Shown: positions 25,723-35,252, counted from the stretch's first letter. The stretch: DNA of 64,000 nt from an uncultured Paludibaculum sp. (GCF_963665245.1 NZ_OY762269.1:1488001-1552000), one strand, 5' to 3'. Notes: a model not told the origin generated them from the letters alone. A program made the numbers and translations.

Positions 25723-25885
25723 TGGGTTAGTGGCGGCCGGCCGCGAATCCTCTCAGCACCCGGTGTGTTCCGTTCCTGGACGGTGGCGTCGCGTTAGCGG
25801 ACACTCACGAAATCACGCACTTCAATGGAATCCGCGAGATACGCTGGCCAGAGGCGTGCGCACTGGCGCGCAGGGAGGCGCCTAC

Positions 25886-26323
25886 ATGGGAAAGTCGGAG
25901 CGCGTTCGTGAAGTGCTGACCAGCCCGTTGACGGCCAGCGAACTGGAACGGAGGGCCGCCGAGGGGTGGCATCCGGTGGCGGTGGAGTGGGAGCGGATGG
26001 TGGAATCCGCGGAGGATTGGAGGCCACCTGTGCAGGAGGTGCCCTATGGCCTGCGGGTTGCCGCCGACCACAAACACCTGGAAGAGGATCCGGAGGAGAT
26101 TGAGATCATGCTCGGGATCCTGGAAGGGATTGTCGAGGACCGGTCGATGTCGCGCATCGCGGACGAGTTGAACAAACGTGGCTTCCGGATGCGGACGGAC
26201 GAGGCCTGGACGCAGTCGGGCGTGTTTGAGCTGCTGCCGCGCCTCATCGACTCAAGCCCGCGGTTGTTCAAGCGGGACGAGTGGATTGAGCGGCGGCGCA
26301 AGCTGCGGCACGCTGCGGTTTGA
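25886..26323 (+). CDS. Small protein with recombinase-domain-like helix-turn-helix
   Basis: 145 residues from ATG 25886 (GGGAGG nine bases upstream); the longer frame from 25700 reads as non-coding. The middle and end, IVEDRSMSRIADELNKRGFR followed by DEAWTQSGVFELLPRLI, resemble the helix pair of the Recombinase domain of large serine integrases, where new helices choose the DNA site. The resolvase catalytic domain is missing and there are no att sites or mobile genes near, so this is more likely a domesticated DNA-binding or adaptor protein. The N-terminal half (TSPLTASELERRAAEGWHP) looks like a short conserved helical module. Divergent from the O-antigen-ligase-like gene. Confidence 0.7.
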   Translation: MGKSERVREVLTSPLTASELERRAAEGWHPVAVEWERMVESAEDWRPPVQEVPYGLRVAADHKHLEEDPEEIEIMLGILEGIVEDRSMSRIADELNKRGFRMRTDEAWTQSGVFELLPRLIDSSPRLFKRDEWIERRRKLRHAAV

Positions 26324-26328
26324 TGGGG

Positions 26329-27246
26329 CTAGACGCCTCGACGGCCGTGCTCCAGGTAAGCGAGCACCGAGGTGAGCGCCAACTGGTATTCCATGGGGCG
26401 CAACTCGCGCGGCCACAGGCGTTTGACGAGGTCGTCCGCAAGGTCCGCGCCATCGCTTTGGAACTGGGCGATGTCGCGGGCGCGGGCGGCGTGGTGTTCG
26501 CGCGTCCGAGTGGTCCATTCCCGGAGTCCTGTAAACGGCGCGCCGTGGGCGGGCAGGATCTTCTGGACCTCTATCTGGTCGAGGCGGTCGAGGCTGGCGA
26601 GGTACTGGCCCAGCGCGTCCTCGACGGTGCCGTCGGGCTCGGGCAGCCAACCGACGTGCGGAGTAATGTCCTCAATGACATGGTCGCTGGAGAAGAGGTA
26701 GCCGAACTCCGACGCGTGGAGGCAGCACAGGCCCGGAGCGTGACCGGGTGTCCAGACGACCTCCAGCGGGCCGAGCCAGCTTTCCAGCGCGGCTCCGTCC
26801 TCCAGATAGGCATCGGGACTCAGAGCGGGGAAGGTCCGCAGCAGGCGGTCGTAGCTGGCGAGGACCGTTGGGCGAAACGAGTCCGGTGTGCCGGCCTGCT
26901 TCATGGCCTCTTCCAGCAGTTCCTGTGGACGGCGAGTGCCGGTGAGCCGCATCAGCAACTCGGCGTCGGCGCGGTGCATCCAGACTGTGGCTCCACTGGC
27001 ATCGCGCAGGCGCGCGGCCAGGCCGCAGTGATCGGGATGGAGATGCGTGACGACAATCTGGCGGAGCTGCGCGGGGGCGACTCCGGCGTCGTTCATGGCT
27101 GCCGTGAGCGCGTTCCAGCAGTCGTCCGTGTCCATGCCCGTATCGATCAGCATCCAGCCGTCGGGGCAGGGCAGCAGGTAGACGTTGATGTGGGGCGGGC
27201 CGAAGGGCAAGGGCAGCGGGATGCGCCAGATGCCGCCGTCGAGCAA
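26329..27246 (-). CDS. MBL-fold metallo-hydrolase
   Basis: About 305 residues. The metallo-beta-lactamase fold is shown by VTHLHPDHCGLA (HxHxDH), a later His in WTPGHAPGLCCLH, Asp in FSSDHVIEDI and a last His in ILPAHGAPFTG, which are the ligands for two metal ions. It resembles glyoxalase-II-like and flavodiiron-like hydrolases of unknown substrate; no signal peptide. The frame is open back to ATG 27381, but that part overlaps lipA and reads as a shadow. I chose TTG 27246, just after the lipA stop; a CTG a few codons earlier has GGAGG at a better distance, so the start is uncertain. Probably co-transcribed with lipA. Confidence 0.85.
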   Translation of the reverse strand: MLDGGIWRIPLPLPFGPPHINVYLLPCPDGWMLIDTGMDTDDCWNALTAAMNDAGVAPAQLRQIVVTHLHPDHCGLAARLRDASGATVWMHRADAELLMRLTGTRRPQELLEEAMKQAGTPDSFRPTVLASYDRLLRTFPALSPDAYLEDGAALESWLGPLEVVWTPGHAPGLCCLHASEFGYLFSSDHVIEDITPHVGWLPEPDGTVEDALGQYLASLDRLDQIEVQKILPAHGAPFTGLREWTTRTREHHAARARDIAQFQSDGADLADDLVKRLWPRELRPMEYQLALTSVLAYLEHGRRGV

Positions 27247-27265
27247 TTCAGATGGAAGTGACAGT

Positions 27266-28129
27266 TTAAAGCGCCTCCGCTGCGTGATAACTGCTGCGAA
27301 CCAATGGGCCGGATTCGATGTGCGAAAAGCCCATCTGCTGTCCAGCCTGCTTATACCCGGCAAACTCCGCCGGGGTGACATAGCGTAACACGGGCAGGTG
27401 CTGGGGAGTAGGGCGCAGATACTGGCCGATGGTGGCGAAGTCGACCTGGTGAGCGCGCAGGTCGCCGAGAGTGCTCACGACTTCCTCATTCGTCTCACCC
27501 AGGCCGACCATGAGTCCAGACTTTGTTGGGATCTCCGGCCGCAAGGCCTTGGCCCAGGCCAGCATTTCGAGCGAGCGCTCGTAGCGGGCGCCGATGCGCA
27601 CCTGCTGGTAGAGCCGGGGCACGGTCTCGATGTTGTGATTGAGGACGTCGGGCGCGGCATCCATGACGATGGCCATCGCGTCTTTGTTGCCCTGGAAGTC
27701 TGGTACCAGCACTTCCACCTTGCAGCCCGGGATGCGCTGGCGGATGGCGCGGATGGTGAGGGCGAAAAGCTCGGCTCCGCCGTCTTTGCGGTCGTCGCGG
27801 TTGACGCTGGTGATGACGGCGTATTTCAGCCCGAGGATTTCGCAGGCCTCGGCGACGCGGTCGGGCTCTCCATAGTCGACATCGAGAGGTTGGCCCTTCT
27901 GGACGGCGCAGAAGCCGCAGCGCCGGGTGCAGAAGTTGCCCAGAATCATGAAGGTGGCGGTGCGGTGATTCCAGCACTCGCCGATGTTGGGGCAGGCCGC
28001 GCTGTCGCAGACGGTGTGGAGCTTGAGGCGATCCACCAAACCCTTCAAATCGCGGTAGTTGTCCCCGACCGGCGCCGGCGCTTTGAGCCATTGCGGCCGC
28101 TTGGGTTTAGTCTCGATGGAAACCAGCAC
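27266..28129 (-). CDS. lipA: Lipoyl synthase
   Basis: LipA is a radical-SAM enzyme that inserts two sulfur atoms into octanoyl groups on E2 and GcvH proteins. The auxiliary cluster is bound by CDSAACPNIGECW (C-x4-C-x5-C), the radical-SAM cluster by CTRRCGFCAV (C-x3-C-x2-C), and the end has the conserved SSYHAAE with the Ser that ligates the auxiliary cluster. From GTG 28129 the protein is 287 residues, starting MLVSIETKPKRPQWLKA, which matches the usual N-terminus. ATG 28225 would add 32 residues not typical of the family. A TTGCAT-N16-TATCAT promoter ends 10 bases upstream of the GTG. No lipB is near. Confidence 0.95.
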   Translation of the reverse strand: MLVSIETKPKRPQWLKAPAPVGDNYRDLKGLVDRLKLHTVCDSAACPNIGECWNHRTATFMILGNFCTRRCGFCAVQKGQPLDVDYGEPDRVAEACEILGLKYAVITSVNRDDRKDGGAELFALTIRAIRQRIPGCKVEVLVPDFQGNKDAMAIVMDAAPDVLNHNIETVPRLYQQVRIGARYERSLEMLAWAKALRPEIPTKSGLMVGLGETNEEVVSTLGDLRAHQVDFATIGQYLRPTPQHLPVLRYVTPAEFAGYKQAGQQMGFSHIESGPLVRSSYHAAEAL

Positions 28130-28139
28130 AGTTAATTCG

Positions 28140-28167
28140 ATGATATCGCGGACCATGCGCGATGCAA
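28140..28167 (-). promoter_or_regulatory. Candidate promoter of lipA
   Basis: On the minus strand TTGCAT (28167-28162) and TATCAT (28145-28140) are separated by 16 bases. The -10 box ends 10 bases before GTG 28129, so the leader would be only a few bases long. This would rule out the longer lipA start at 28225. Confidence 0.5.
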
Positions 28168-28242
28168 TGAAGCGCCGATACGACGAAAGCGGCACGGCCA
28201 TCGTATGCTCAAAGTAGATCAACAAGAAGCAACGGAGCGCGC

Positions 28243-31200
28243 ATGAGCTTAGTGGAGGGGTCTCTCGACCTCGGATTCGGCGTGGTCTTTGAAGAGCTTT
28301 ACGGGCGGGATGGACTGGAGCGACTGGACCAACGCTTTGCCGACTATTTGCGGAGCGGCGATGCCGACCTGTACGCCCAGTTTGAAGCGGCGCGGGCCAA
28401 TCCGGCGTCGCTGGCGCCCAAAGAACAGTCGGCTCTGATTCTAGCGGCCGCCCCGCATCTGGAAGATTTTCTCGGCGAACTGTTCGGCATCACGCCGGAG
28501 CTGCATACGCTGCGCCAGCGGCACCACCGGCTGGCGCCGATGCTGGCCCTGAAGCGGCAGTTTGTCGTTAAGAAGGCGATCTCCGGCGTGACCACGGAGC
28601 ACGCCGAGGCCATTGACGGACCTGCGCTGGCAGTCGAGCTGGCGGTGCTGTTCGGCGAGCCGCTGACGGATGATTCGTTCACGGCCCACGTGAGCGGGTG
28701 GCTCGCGGCCGAAGATCAGCACGTGCCCGAACTGGCACTGGCGGCGCAGTATGCGGCCTGGGCCGCGCTGTCCACCGAGGGTAGGAAGCAGAATTACAAG
28801 GGTGTCCTGTTCCGTACTCCGCACAAGCTGGTGATGGAGCATCTCGTCGATGTTGAGATCGAGGAGATGGACGGGATCCCGCGATTCCGGCTGCCGGATG
28901 ACGAACTGCGCCACCGCGACGGGTTTGCGTTGACCGACGCTGGCATGGACCTGCCGCGCGCCGTGGGTCAGGCGCACTACTGCATCAAGTGCCACAACCA
29001 GGGCAAGGATAGCTGCTCGACCGGGCTGCGCGAGAAGTCGGGCGAGTTCAAGAAAACCGTCTTCGGAGTGACTCTGGCGGGTTGCCCGTTGGAAGAGAAG
29101 ATCTCCGAGATGAATGTTCTGAAGGAGCAGGGTTGCCCGATTGGCGCGTTGGCGACAGTGGTGATCGACAATCCTCTGACAGCCGCCACGGGACACCGTA
29201 TCTGCAACGACTGCATGAAGTCCTGCATTTATCAGAAGCAGGACCCGGTGGACATCCCTCAGATTGAGACTCGGACCTTGAAGGACGTTCTGGAACTGCC
29301 GTGGGGCTTCGAGATTTACAGCCTGCTGACGCGCTGGAATCCGCTGAACTTCCACAGGCCGCTGCCGCGCGCGGCTACGGGCTACAAGGTGCTGGTGGTG
29401 GGTTTGGGGCCGGCCGGATTCGGGCTGGCGCACAACCTGATGAACGATGGCCACAGCGTGGTGGCCGTGGACGGGCTCAAAATCGAGCCGCTGCCGGAGC
29501 AGATCAGTGGCGTCGACGCGTTGGGGCAGCGCCATCGGTTCCATCCGATCCATGACATCCACGAGCTGTACGAGGGGTTGGGTGAGCGCGCGATGGCTGG
29601 GTTTGGCGGCGTGGCGGAGTATGGCATCACGGTCCGCTGGGATAAGAATTTTCTCAAGATTGTCCGTCTGCTGCTGGAACGGCGTGCGGAGTTCAGCATG
29701 TTCGGCGGCGTGCGCTTTGGCGGCACGCTGACCATTGAGAGCGCGTTCGCGATGGGTTTCGACCACATCGCATTGTGCATGGGCGCGGGCAAGCCGACAG
29801 TGATCCCGATGAAGAACGGCCTGGCGCGCGGCGTGCGGCAGGCGTCGGATTTCCTGATGGCGCTGCAGTTGACCGGAGCGGCCAAGCGCGACTCCGTGGC
29901 GAACCTGCAAGTGCAGTTGCCGGTGGTAGTGATCGGCGGCGGATTGACGGCTGTCGATACCGCGACCGAGTCGATGGCGTATTACCCGGTGCAGGTGGAG
30001 AAGTTCCTGCAGCGCTACGAAACGCTGGTGGTGGAGCGGGGTGAGGCAGCGGTGCGCGCGGGTTGGAACGAAGAAGAGCGGGTCACCGGCGACGAGTTTC
30101 TGGAGCATGCCCGAGCCTTGCGGCGAGAGCGGGCATTGGCCGAGCAGGCGGGCCGCGAGCCGAACTTCATTCCGCTGCTGAATGAGTGGGGTGGTGTGAC
30201 GATCGCCTATCGGCGGCGGCTGATCGATGCGCCGAGCTACACGCTGAATCACGAGGAGGTCGCGCTGGCTTTGCAGGAGGGCATCCGCTTCGCTGAGCTG
30301 TTGACGCCTTCCGAAGTGGAGGTCGACCGCTTCGGACACTGTTCCGCGTTGCATCTCAAGCGTGACGGACAGACCGTAGTGCTGCCGGCGAAGACGATTC
30401 TTGTCGCGGCGGGCACGCAACCCAACACGGTGCTGGGCCGCGAGGATCCGGTGAACGTGACAATCTCGGGCCGGAACTTCCAGGCTGTGGATGAGGACGG
30501 GCACCCGGTGAAGCCGGAGATCGTGTCGAAGCCGGCTGTGTCCCGTGTCCTGACTTCGATTCGCGCCGATGGGCGGGCGATCAGCTTCTTCGGCGACCTG
30601 CACCCGTCGTATGCGGGCAATGTGGTGAAGGCCATGGGCGGCGCCAAGCAGGGCTATCCCGTGGTCACGAAGATTCTGTCACGGCGGGCTTCGACCGGGC
30701 CCACGCCTGAGGAGCTGTTCGCACGTCTGAACAGCGAGCTGCGAGCGACAGTGGATGAAGTTATCCGGCTGACGCCGAATATTGTCGAGGTGGTGGTGCG
30801 GGCGCCCTTAGCGGCGCGCGCGTTCCTGCCGGGCCAGTTCTACCGGCTGCAGAACTACGAATCCCTGGCCTCGCGGGTGCAGGGCACCACGCTGGCGATG
30901 GAAGGCCTGGCTCTGACCGGCGCGTCGGTGGACGTCGAGAAAGGCCTGTTGTCGACAATCGTGCTGGAGATGGGCGGGTCGTCGGATCTATGTGCACTGC
31001 TGAAGCCGGGTGAACCCGTGATCCTGATGGGTCCGACGGGCACCCCGACCGAGACGCCGGAGCACGAGACGGCTCTGCTGGTGGGCGGCGGGTTGGGCAA
31101 TGCGGTGCTGTTTTCCATTGGCCAGGCGCTGCGGCGAAAGGGCTCGCGGGTGGTGTACTTCGCGGGCTACAAGAAGCTGGCGGACCGCTACAAGGTGGAG

Positions 31201-31734
31201 GAGATCGAGCAGGCGGCGGATGTGATTGTGTGGTGCTGCGACGAGGCTCCGGGGTTCGCTCCGAACCGGCCGGGCGACCACACGTTCGTGGGCAATATCG
31301 TCGAGGCGATGCTGGCCTATGCGCGTGGATCGCTGGGCGAGGCGCGGATCCCCCTGACCGAGGTGGACCGCGTGGTGGCGATCGGCTCGGATGGCATGAT
31401 GCGCGCCGTGGCGGAATCGCGGCATGGGGTACTGGCTCCGTATCTGAAGAAAGAGCACCATGCGATCGGCAGTATCAACTCGCCTATGCAGTGCATGATG
31501 AAGGAGATTTGCGCGCAGTGCCTGCAGCAGCACAAGAACCCGCTCACCGGGGAAGAGACCGTGGTGTTCTCGTGTTTCAACCAGGATCAGTCGCTGGATT
31601 CGGTCGATTTCGGCAACCTGCGTGCGCGGCTGGCACAGAACGGTGTCCAGGAGAAACTGACGCGGCTATGGATCGACCGGAGCCTGATGGCTGGTGGGCA
31701 TCGAGACGTATCCCGTTACAAACCTGTCGGTTAG
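28243..31734 (+). CDS. Large iron-sulfur flavoprotein: GltD-like plus PyrK-like fusion
   Basis: 1,163 residues, cytoplasmic. Residues 1-230 form a helical region I do not recognise. C247, C250 and nearby cysteines (YCIKCHNQGKDSC), GCP and GCPIGAL, and C321/C324/C328 (ICNDCMKSC) look like the two Fe-S sites in front of GltD-type reductases. FAD site at G387 (VLVVGLGPAGFG), second dinucleotide site near 564 (VVVIGGGLTAVDTATE). From about 825 a ferredoxin-reductase-like half resembles PyrK, with LLVGGGLGNAV and an Fe-S motif C1084-x5-C1090-x2-C1093-x17-C1111. It probably moves electrons between NAD(P)H and a ferredoxin or a biosynthetic partner. Divergent from lipA. The partner is unknown. Confidence 0.85.
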   Translation: MSLVEGSLDLGFGVVFEELYGRDGLERLDQRFADYLRSGDADLYAQFEAARANPASLAPKEQSALILAAAPHLEDFLGELFGITPELHTLRQRHHRLAPMLALKRQFVVKKAISGVTTEHAEAIDGPALAVELAVLFGEPLTDDSFTAHVSGWLAAEDQHVPELALAAQYAAWAALSTEGRKQNYKGVLFRTPHKLVMEHLVDVEIEEMDGIPRFRLPDDELRHRDGFALTDAGMDLPRAVGQAHYCIKCHNQGKDSCSTGLREKSGEFKKTVFGVTLAGCPLEEKISEMNVLKEQGCPIGALATVVIDNPLTAATGHRICNDCMKSCIYQKQDPVDIPQIETRTLKDVLELPWGFEIYSLLTRWNPLNFHRPLPRAATGYKVLVVGLGPAGFGLAHNLMNDGHSVVAVDGLKIEPLPEQISGVDALGQRHRFHPIHDIHELYEGLGERAMAGFGGVAEYGITVRWDKNFLKIVRLLLERRAEFSMFGGVRFGGTLTIESAFAMGFDHIALCMGAGKPTVIPMKNGLARGVRQASDFLMALQLTGAAKRDSVANLQVQLPVVVIGGGLTAVDTATESMAYYPVQVEKFLQRYETLVVERGEAAVRAGWNEEERVTGDEFLEHARALRRERALAEQAGREPNFIPLLNEWGGVTIAYRRRLIDAPSYTLNHEEVALALQEGIRFAELLTPSEVEVDRFGHCSALHLKRDGQTVVLPAKTILVAAGTQPNTVLGREDPVNVTISGRNFQAVDEDGHPVKPEIVSKPAVSRVLTSIRADGRAISFFGDLHPSYAGNVVKAMGGAKQGYPVVTKILSRRASTGPTPEELFARLNSELRATVDEVIRLTPNIVEVVVRAPLAARAFLPGQFYRLQNYESLASRVQGTTLAMEGLALTGASVDVEKGLLSTIVLEMGGSSDLCALLKPGEPVILMGPTGTPTETPEHETALLVGGGLGNAVLFSIGQALRRKGSRVVYFAGYKKLADRYKVEEIEQAADVIVWCCDEAPGFAPNRPGDHTFVGNIVEAMLAYARGSLGEARIPLTEVDRVVAIGSDGMMRAVAESRHGVLAPYLKKEHHAIGSINSPMQCMMKEICAQCLQQHKNPLTGEETVVFSCFNQDQSLDSVDFGNLRARLAQNGVQEKLTRLWIDRSLMAGGHRDVSRYKPVG

Positions 31735-31774
31735 AGATAGAAGAGTAAATCGATAGACAAACACTACTTTCCCA

Positions 31775-31815
31775 TTGACACACATGGGCGGCGCGGCCTA
31801 TCATGCCAGTGATAG
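31775..31815 (+). promoter_or_regulatory. Promoter with inverted repeat over the -10 of receptor 2
   Basis: TTGACA (31775-31780) and TATCAT (31799-31804) are 18 bases apart, a good housekeeping promoter. The -10 box lies inside a 6-bp inverted repeat, CTATCA-TGCCAG-TGATAG (31798-31815), placed where a repressor would block polymerase. A weaker repeat, CCCAT...ATGGG, surrounds the -35 box. The leader to ATG 31920 is about 110 bases. Confidence 0.6.
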
Positions 31816-31919
31816 CTTCAGTATTCAGACTCGCTCGTCTCTGTTGACCTGCACCGCCCGCGCGATGGCTCCTCCGCGATAAGCAGCCCCTAAGTCGCCG
31901 GAAATCCAAAAGGGAGCCT

Positions 31920-34900
31920 ATGTCCGAACGCAGTTTTCCTCTCAAAACCCGAAGTGTGTTCACACTTCTGGGACGGGCCACTCTGGCCATTTCCCTCTCA
32001 CTCCTGTTTGCCCACATTGCACGGGCACAATCGGCGAGCGGGCTCACCGGCATTGTTCTGGACCCCAGCGCGTTGCGGTTGGCGAATGTGAAGGTCACCG
32101 TACAAGCACTGGACACGGGCGATACGCGCTCGCTGCTGACGAATGCGGAGGGCGAGTACAGCGTGGCGCCGCTGCAACCGGGCCGCTATGAGATCTCGGC
32201 GGAACTGCCGGGCTTCCAGCGCTACAGCCAGAAGGGCATGACGCTGGAGTTGGGCCGACTGGCGCGCATCGACATCACTCTGCAGGTAGGCCACGTCAGC
32301 GAGTCTGTCGATGTCGTGGCGGAGAACCAGCTCATCGAGTCGGAGACGGCGACGGTGGGGCAGTTCATCGAGAACAAGACGGTCCGCGACATGCCGATCA
32401 ACGGGCGGCGCGTGGGCGATCTGCTCAAGCTGATGGGCAACGCGGTCTATATCACGGGTGACGTGATCCGGCCGCGTGTAACGGTGGCCGGCAGCCGCGG
32501 CGATCAGCAGCAATGGTTGCTGGACGGGGTGAATGCCTCGAACGTGGCTCTGGAGATTCCACAGGCGCTGTTCAATCCGCCGGTGGAGTCGGTGCAGGAG
32601 GTGCGGGTCCAGCAGAACAACTACTCGGCGGAGTTCGGGAATACCGCGGGCGGAGTGGTGAGTGTCATCACACGCTCCGGCACGAATCAGTTTCACGGCA
32701 GCGCCTACGAGTTCTTCCGCAACGATGCCATGGACGCCAGGAACTTCTTCTCCGCGCAGAAGGCTCCGCTGCGGTACAACATCTTCGGGTTGACGGCCGG
32801 CGGGCCGATCATCAAGAACAAGACATTCTTCTTCAGTTCAAACGAGTGGCAGATCCAGCGCATTGGCCTGACCCGTGTTTACACGGTGCCGACGGCGGCG
32901 CAGAGGACGGGCGACTTCTCGCAGACGCTGACGGCGGCCGGTGCGCTGGTGCCGATCTACGATCCGGCGACGACTCGCACGGATCCGGCGAATCCGGCGC
33001 GGACGATTCGCGATCCGTTCGTGGGCAACATCATTCCGTCGAACCGGCTGGACCCCGTGGGCGCGAAGATTGCGAGTTACTATCCGGCGGCGACGCGGGC
33101 GGCGGCGAACCTGGCGGGCGCGAACAATTTCGCGCGGAACGAATCGACGAACCTGAATTTGACGACTTGGACCACGAAGGTCGATCACATTCTCAACGAC
33201 AATTCGCGGCTGGGTTTCCGGATGGTGCTGCACAACTTCCCGACGGATACGGCGGCGACGTTCGACAACCCGGCGGCCGATCCGGACGGCTCGATCACGA
33301 CGCGGCGGGCATACAGCTTCCTGGGGACGTACACGCGGAATTTCGGGAGCCGGGTGGTGAACGACTTCCGTTTCAACTATCAGCCGCGGCGGTTCCGGCA
33401 GGACACCTTGAGCATTGGCGGCAACTGGCCGGCGCAACTGGGACTAAAGGGCGTGACAGGGTCGGCCTTCCCGCAGGTGACCGCTTCGGGCTATGTGAAT
33501 CTGGGCGCGGGCACGCAGCAGCGCATCCAGACTCCGATCCGCGATACGGACATTGTCGATGTGTACAGCCTGCTGCTGGGCAAACACTCGATCAAGATCG
33601 GCGGCGAGGCGCGATTCGGCCAGAACCAGGACGACCTGAACAGCCTGACGTCGGGTTCGATCGGGTTCGGTCCGCAGCTGACGGCGCCTTCGGGCACCAC
33701 CAGCGGCGGCAACGCGATCGCGAGCCTGCTGCTGGGTACGGCGCTTTCGGGCAAGATTCAGGACACCGACATTCTGGACCGGCGGGCGGCGTACTATGCG
33801 GCGTTCGTCCAGGACGACTGGAAGTTGACGCGCGATTTCACGTTGAACCTGGGCGTGCGCTGGGAGACGCACACTCCGCGCGTAGACGCGAACGACCGCC
33901 AGAACTCGTTCGATACCGCAAAGGTCAACCCGGTCTCCGGAACGCCGGGCGTGGTGACATTCGCCGGAAGAGATGGACTGGGTTCGAAGGTGTACAACTC
34001 GGACTACGTGAACTTCGGGCCGCGCTTCGGGTTTGCCTGGAAGCCTTTCGAGCGGCGGAGCCTGGTGGTGCGCTCAGGGTATGGAGTGTACTTCGGGCCG
34101 CCGATTCCGGGGTCGAACACGGCCAGCGCCGGCTTTGAGACCAGCGGCGATTACAGTTCGCCGGATAGCGGCAACACAGCCGCGTTTCTGCTGAGCAACG
34201 GATTCCCGGCGACGGTGCCGCAGGTGCTGAACAGCGGATTTGGAGCGGTGCCGGTGGGCTCGGCGGTACGGCTGGCTCCGGTGTATATTGGGCAGGACCG
34301 GGAACTGGGTTACTCGCAGCAGTGGAACTTCTCGGTGCAGCAGGAACTGCGGGGGAATATCGTGGCAGAGGTCTCGTATCTGGGCAACGTGGGGCACAAG
34401 CTCCCGGCTCCTGACACGAGCATCAACCAGGTGCGGCCGGAGTTGCTGCTGGGCGCGGGTTCGGCGCAGACGCGGAGGCCGTTCCCGCAGTTCGGCAATG
34501 TCACGCTGCTGACGCCGATGTGGGGCAACTCCAACTACCACGGGCTGAATGTGAAGGTGGAGAAGCGCTTCTCGAATGGCCTGAACTTCCTGACGAATTA
34601 CACATGGTCGAAGTTTATCGACGATGTGGCGTCGAGCTTTGAAGTGGGCGCGGTGCCGTCGGGCTACCAGGACTTCTACAATCGCCGGGCGGACCGGTCG
34701 CTGGCGGGGAATGATGTCCGGAACAGGCTGGCGGTGAGTTCCGTTTATGAACTGCCGTGGGGTCATGGACGGAAGCTGCTGAACCAGGGATTGCTGTCGA
34801 ACCTGGTGGGCGGCTGGAGCCTAGGCGCGATTCTGATTGCGCAGGCGGGCAGTCCGTTTGGGCTGGTGACGCAGACGAATACGAGCAACGCTTTCAATCC

Positions 34901-35252
34901 GGGACCACAGCGGGTGAATGTGCTGCGGGATCCTTCGCTGCCGGCGGACCAACGGACGGTGGCGCGGTGGTTCGATACGACGGCGGTGGCGGCTCCGGCG
35001 GCTTACACGTTCGGCAATTCCTCGCGGGCGCTGCTGACGGGGCCGGGGCTGCTGAACCTGGATGTGTCGCTGCTGAAGAACTTCCGCTTCAGGGAGACCG
35101 GCAATGTGCAGTTCCGGGCGGAGTCGTTGAACGTGGCGAATCACACGAACTTCCAGGCGCCCGGACGGTCGCTGGGCGCGGCGAATTTCGGCGCGATCAG
35201 CTCGGCGCTGCCGGCGCGCGTGATGCAGTTGGGTCTGAAGGTGGAGTTTTAA
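31920..35252 (+). CDS. TonB-dependent receptor, Oar-like (second copy)
   Basis: 1,110 residues. ATG 31920 has AAAGGGAG in front. A long signal peptide (RATLAISLSLLFAHIARAQ) is followed by a CarboxypepD_reg sandwich (GIVLDPSALRLANVKVTVQA), a plug with LLDGVNASNVALEI and GGVVSVITRSGTNQFHGS, and a beta-barrel that ends RVMQLGLKVEF with terminal Phe. It is only distantly similar to the receptor at 7695. The sulfatase gene begins immediately at its stop codon, so the pair is translated together, pointing to uptake of a sulfated or otherwise decorated polymer. The promoter and operator-like repeat are at 31775-31815. Confidence 0.93.
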   Translation: MSERSFPLKTRSVFTLLGRATLAISLSLLFAHIARAQSASGLTGIVLDPSALRLANVKVTVQALDTGDTRSLLTNAEGEYSVAPLQPGRYEISAELPGFQRYSQKGMTLELGRLARIDITLQVGHVSESVDVVAENQLIESETATVGQFIENKTVRDMPINGRRVGDLLKLMGNAVYITGDVIRPRVTVAGSRGDQQQWLLDGVNASNVALEIPQALFNPPVESVQEVRVQQNNYSAEFGNTAGGVVSVITRSGTNQFHGSAYEFFRNDAMDARNFFSAQKAPLRYNIFGLTAGGPIIKNKTFFFSSNEWQIQRIGLTRVYTVPTAAQRTGDFSQTLTAAGALVPIYDPATTRTDPANPARTIRDPFVGNIIPSNRLDPVGAKIASYYPAATRAAANLAGANNFARNESTNLNLTTWTTKVDHILNDNSRLGFRMVLHNFPTDTAATFDNPAADPDGSITTRRAYSFLGTYTRNFGSRVVNDFRFNYQPRRFRQDTLSIGGNWPAQLGLKGVTGSAFPQVTASGYVNLGAGTQQRIQTPIRDTDIVDVYSLLLGKHSIKIGGEARFGQNQDDLNSLTSGSIGFGPQLTAPSGTTSGGNAIASLLLGTALSGKIQDTDILDRRAAYYAAFVQDDWKLTRDFTLNLGVRWETHTPRVDANDRQNSFDTAKVNPVSGTPGVVTFAGRDGLGSKVYNSDYVNFGPRFGFAWKPFERRSLVVRSGYGVYFGPPIPGSNTASAGFETSGDYSSPDSGNTAAFLLSNGFPATVPQVLNSGFGAVPVGSAVRLAPVYIGQDRELGYSQQWNFSVQQELRGNIVAEVSYLGNVGHKLPAPDTSINQVRPELLLGAGSAQTRRPFPQFGNVTLLTPMWGNSNYHGLNVKVEKRFSNGLNFLTNYTWSKFIDDVASSFEVGAVPSGYQDFYNRRADRSLAGNDVRNRLAVSSVYELPWGHGRKLLNQGLLSNLVGGWSLGAILIAQAGSPFGLVTQTNTSNAFNPGPQRVNVLRDPSLPADQRTVARWFDTTAVAAPAAYTFGNSSRALLTGPGLLNLDVSLLKNFRFRETGNVQFRAESLNVANHTNFQAPGRSLGAANFGAISSALPARVMQLGLKVEF

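Noticed and set aside
25886..26323. Mobile element or integrase at the recombinase-like gene
   Set aside because: No catalytic resolvase domain, no att-like repeats, no tRNA and no other mobile genes around.
15996..28144. Shared 15-mer GATATCATCGAATTA before arsR (15996-16010) and lipA (minus strand) as a common operator
   Set aside because: In 64 kb, several chance pairs of identical 15-mers are expected. The match is best explained by similar -10 boxes, so no regulon is claimed.
28441..30603. 720-codon open frame antisense to the flavoprotein
   Set aside because: His/Arg/Gln-rich low-information translation typical of antisense frames; the sense strand has unmistakable cofactor motifs.
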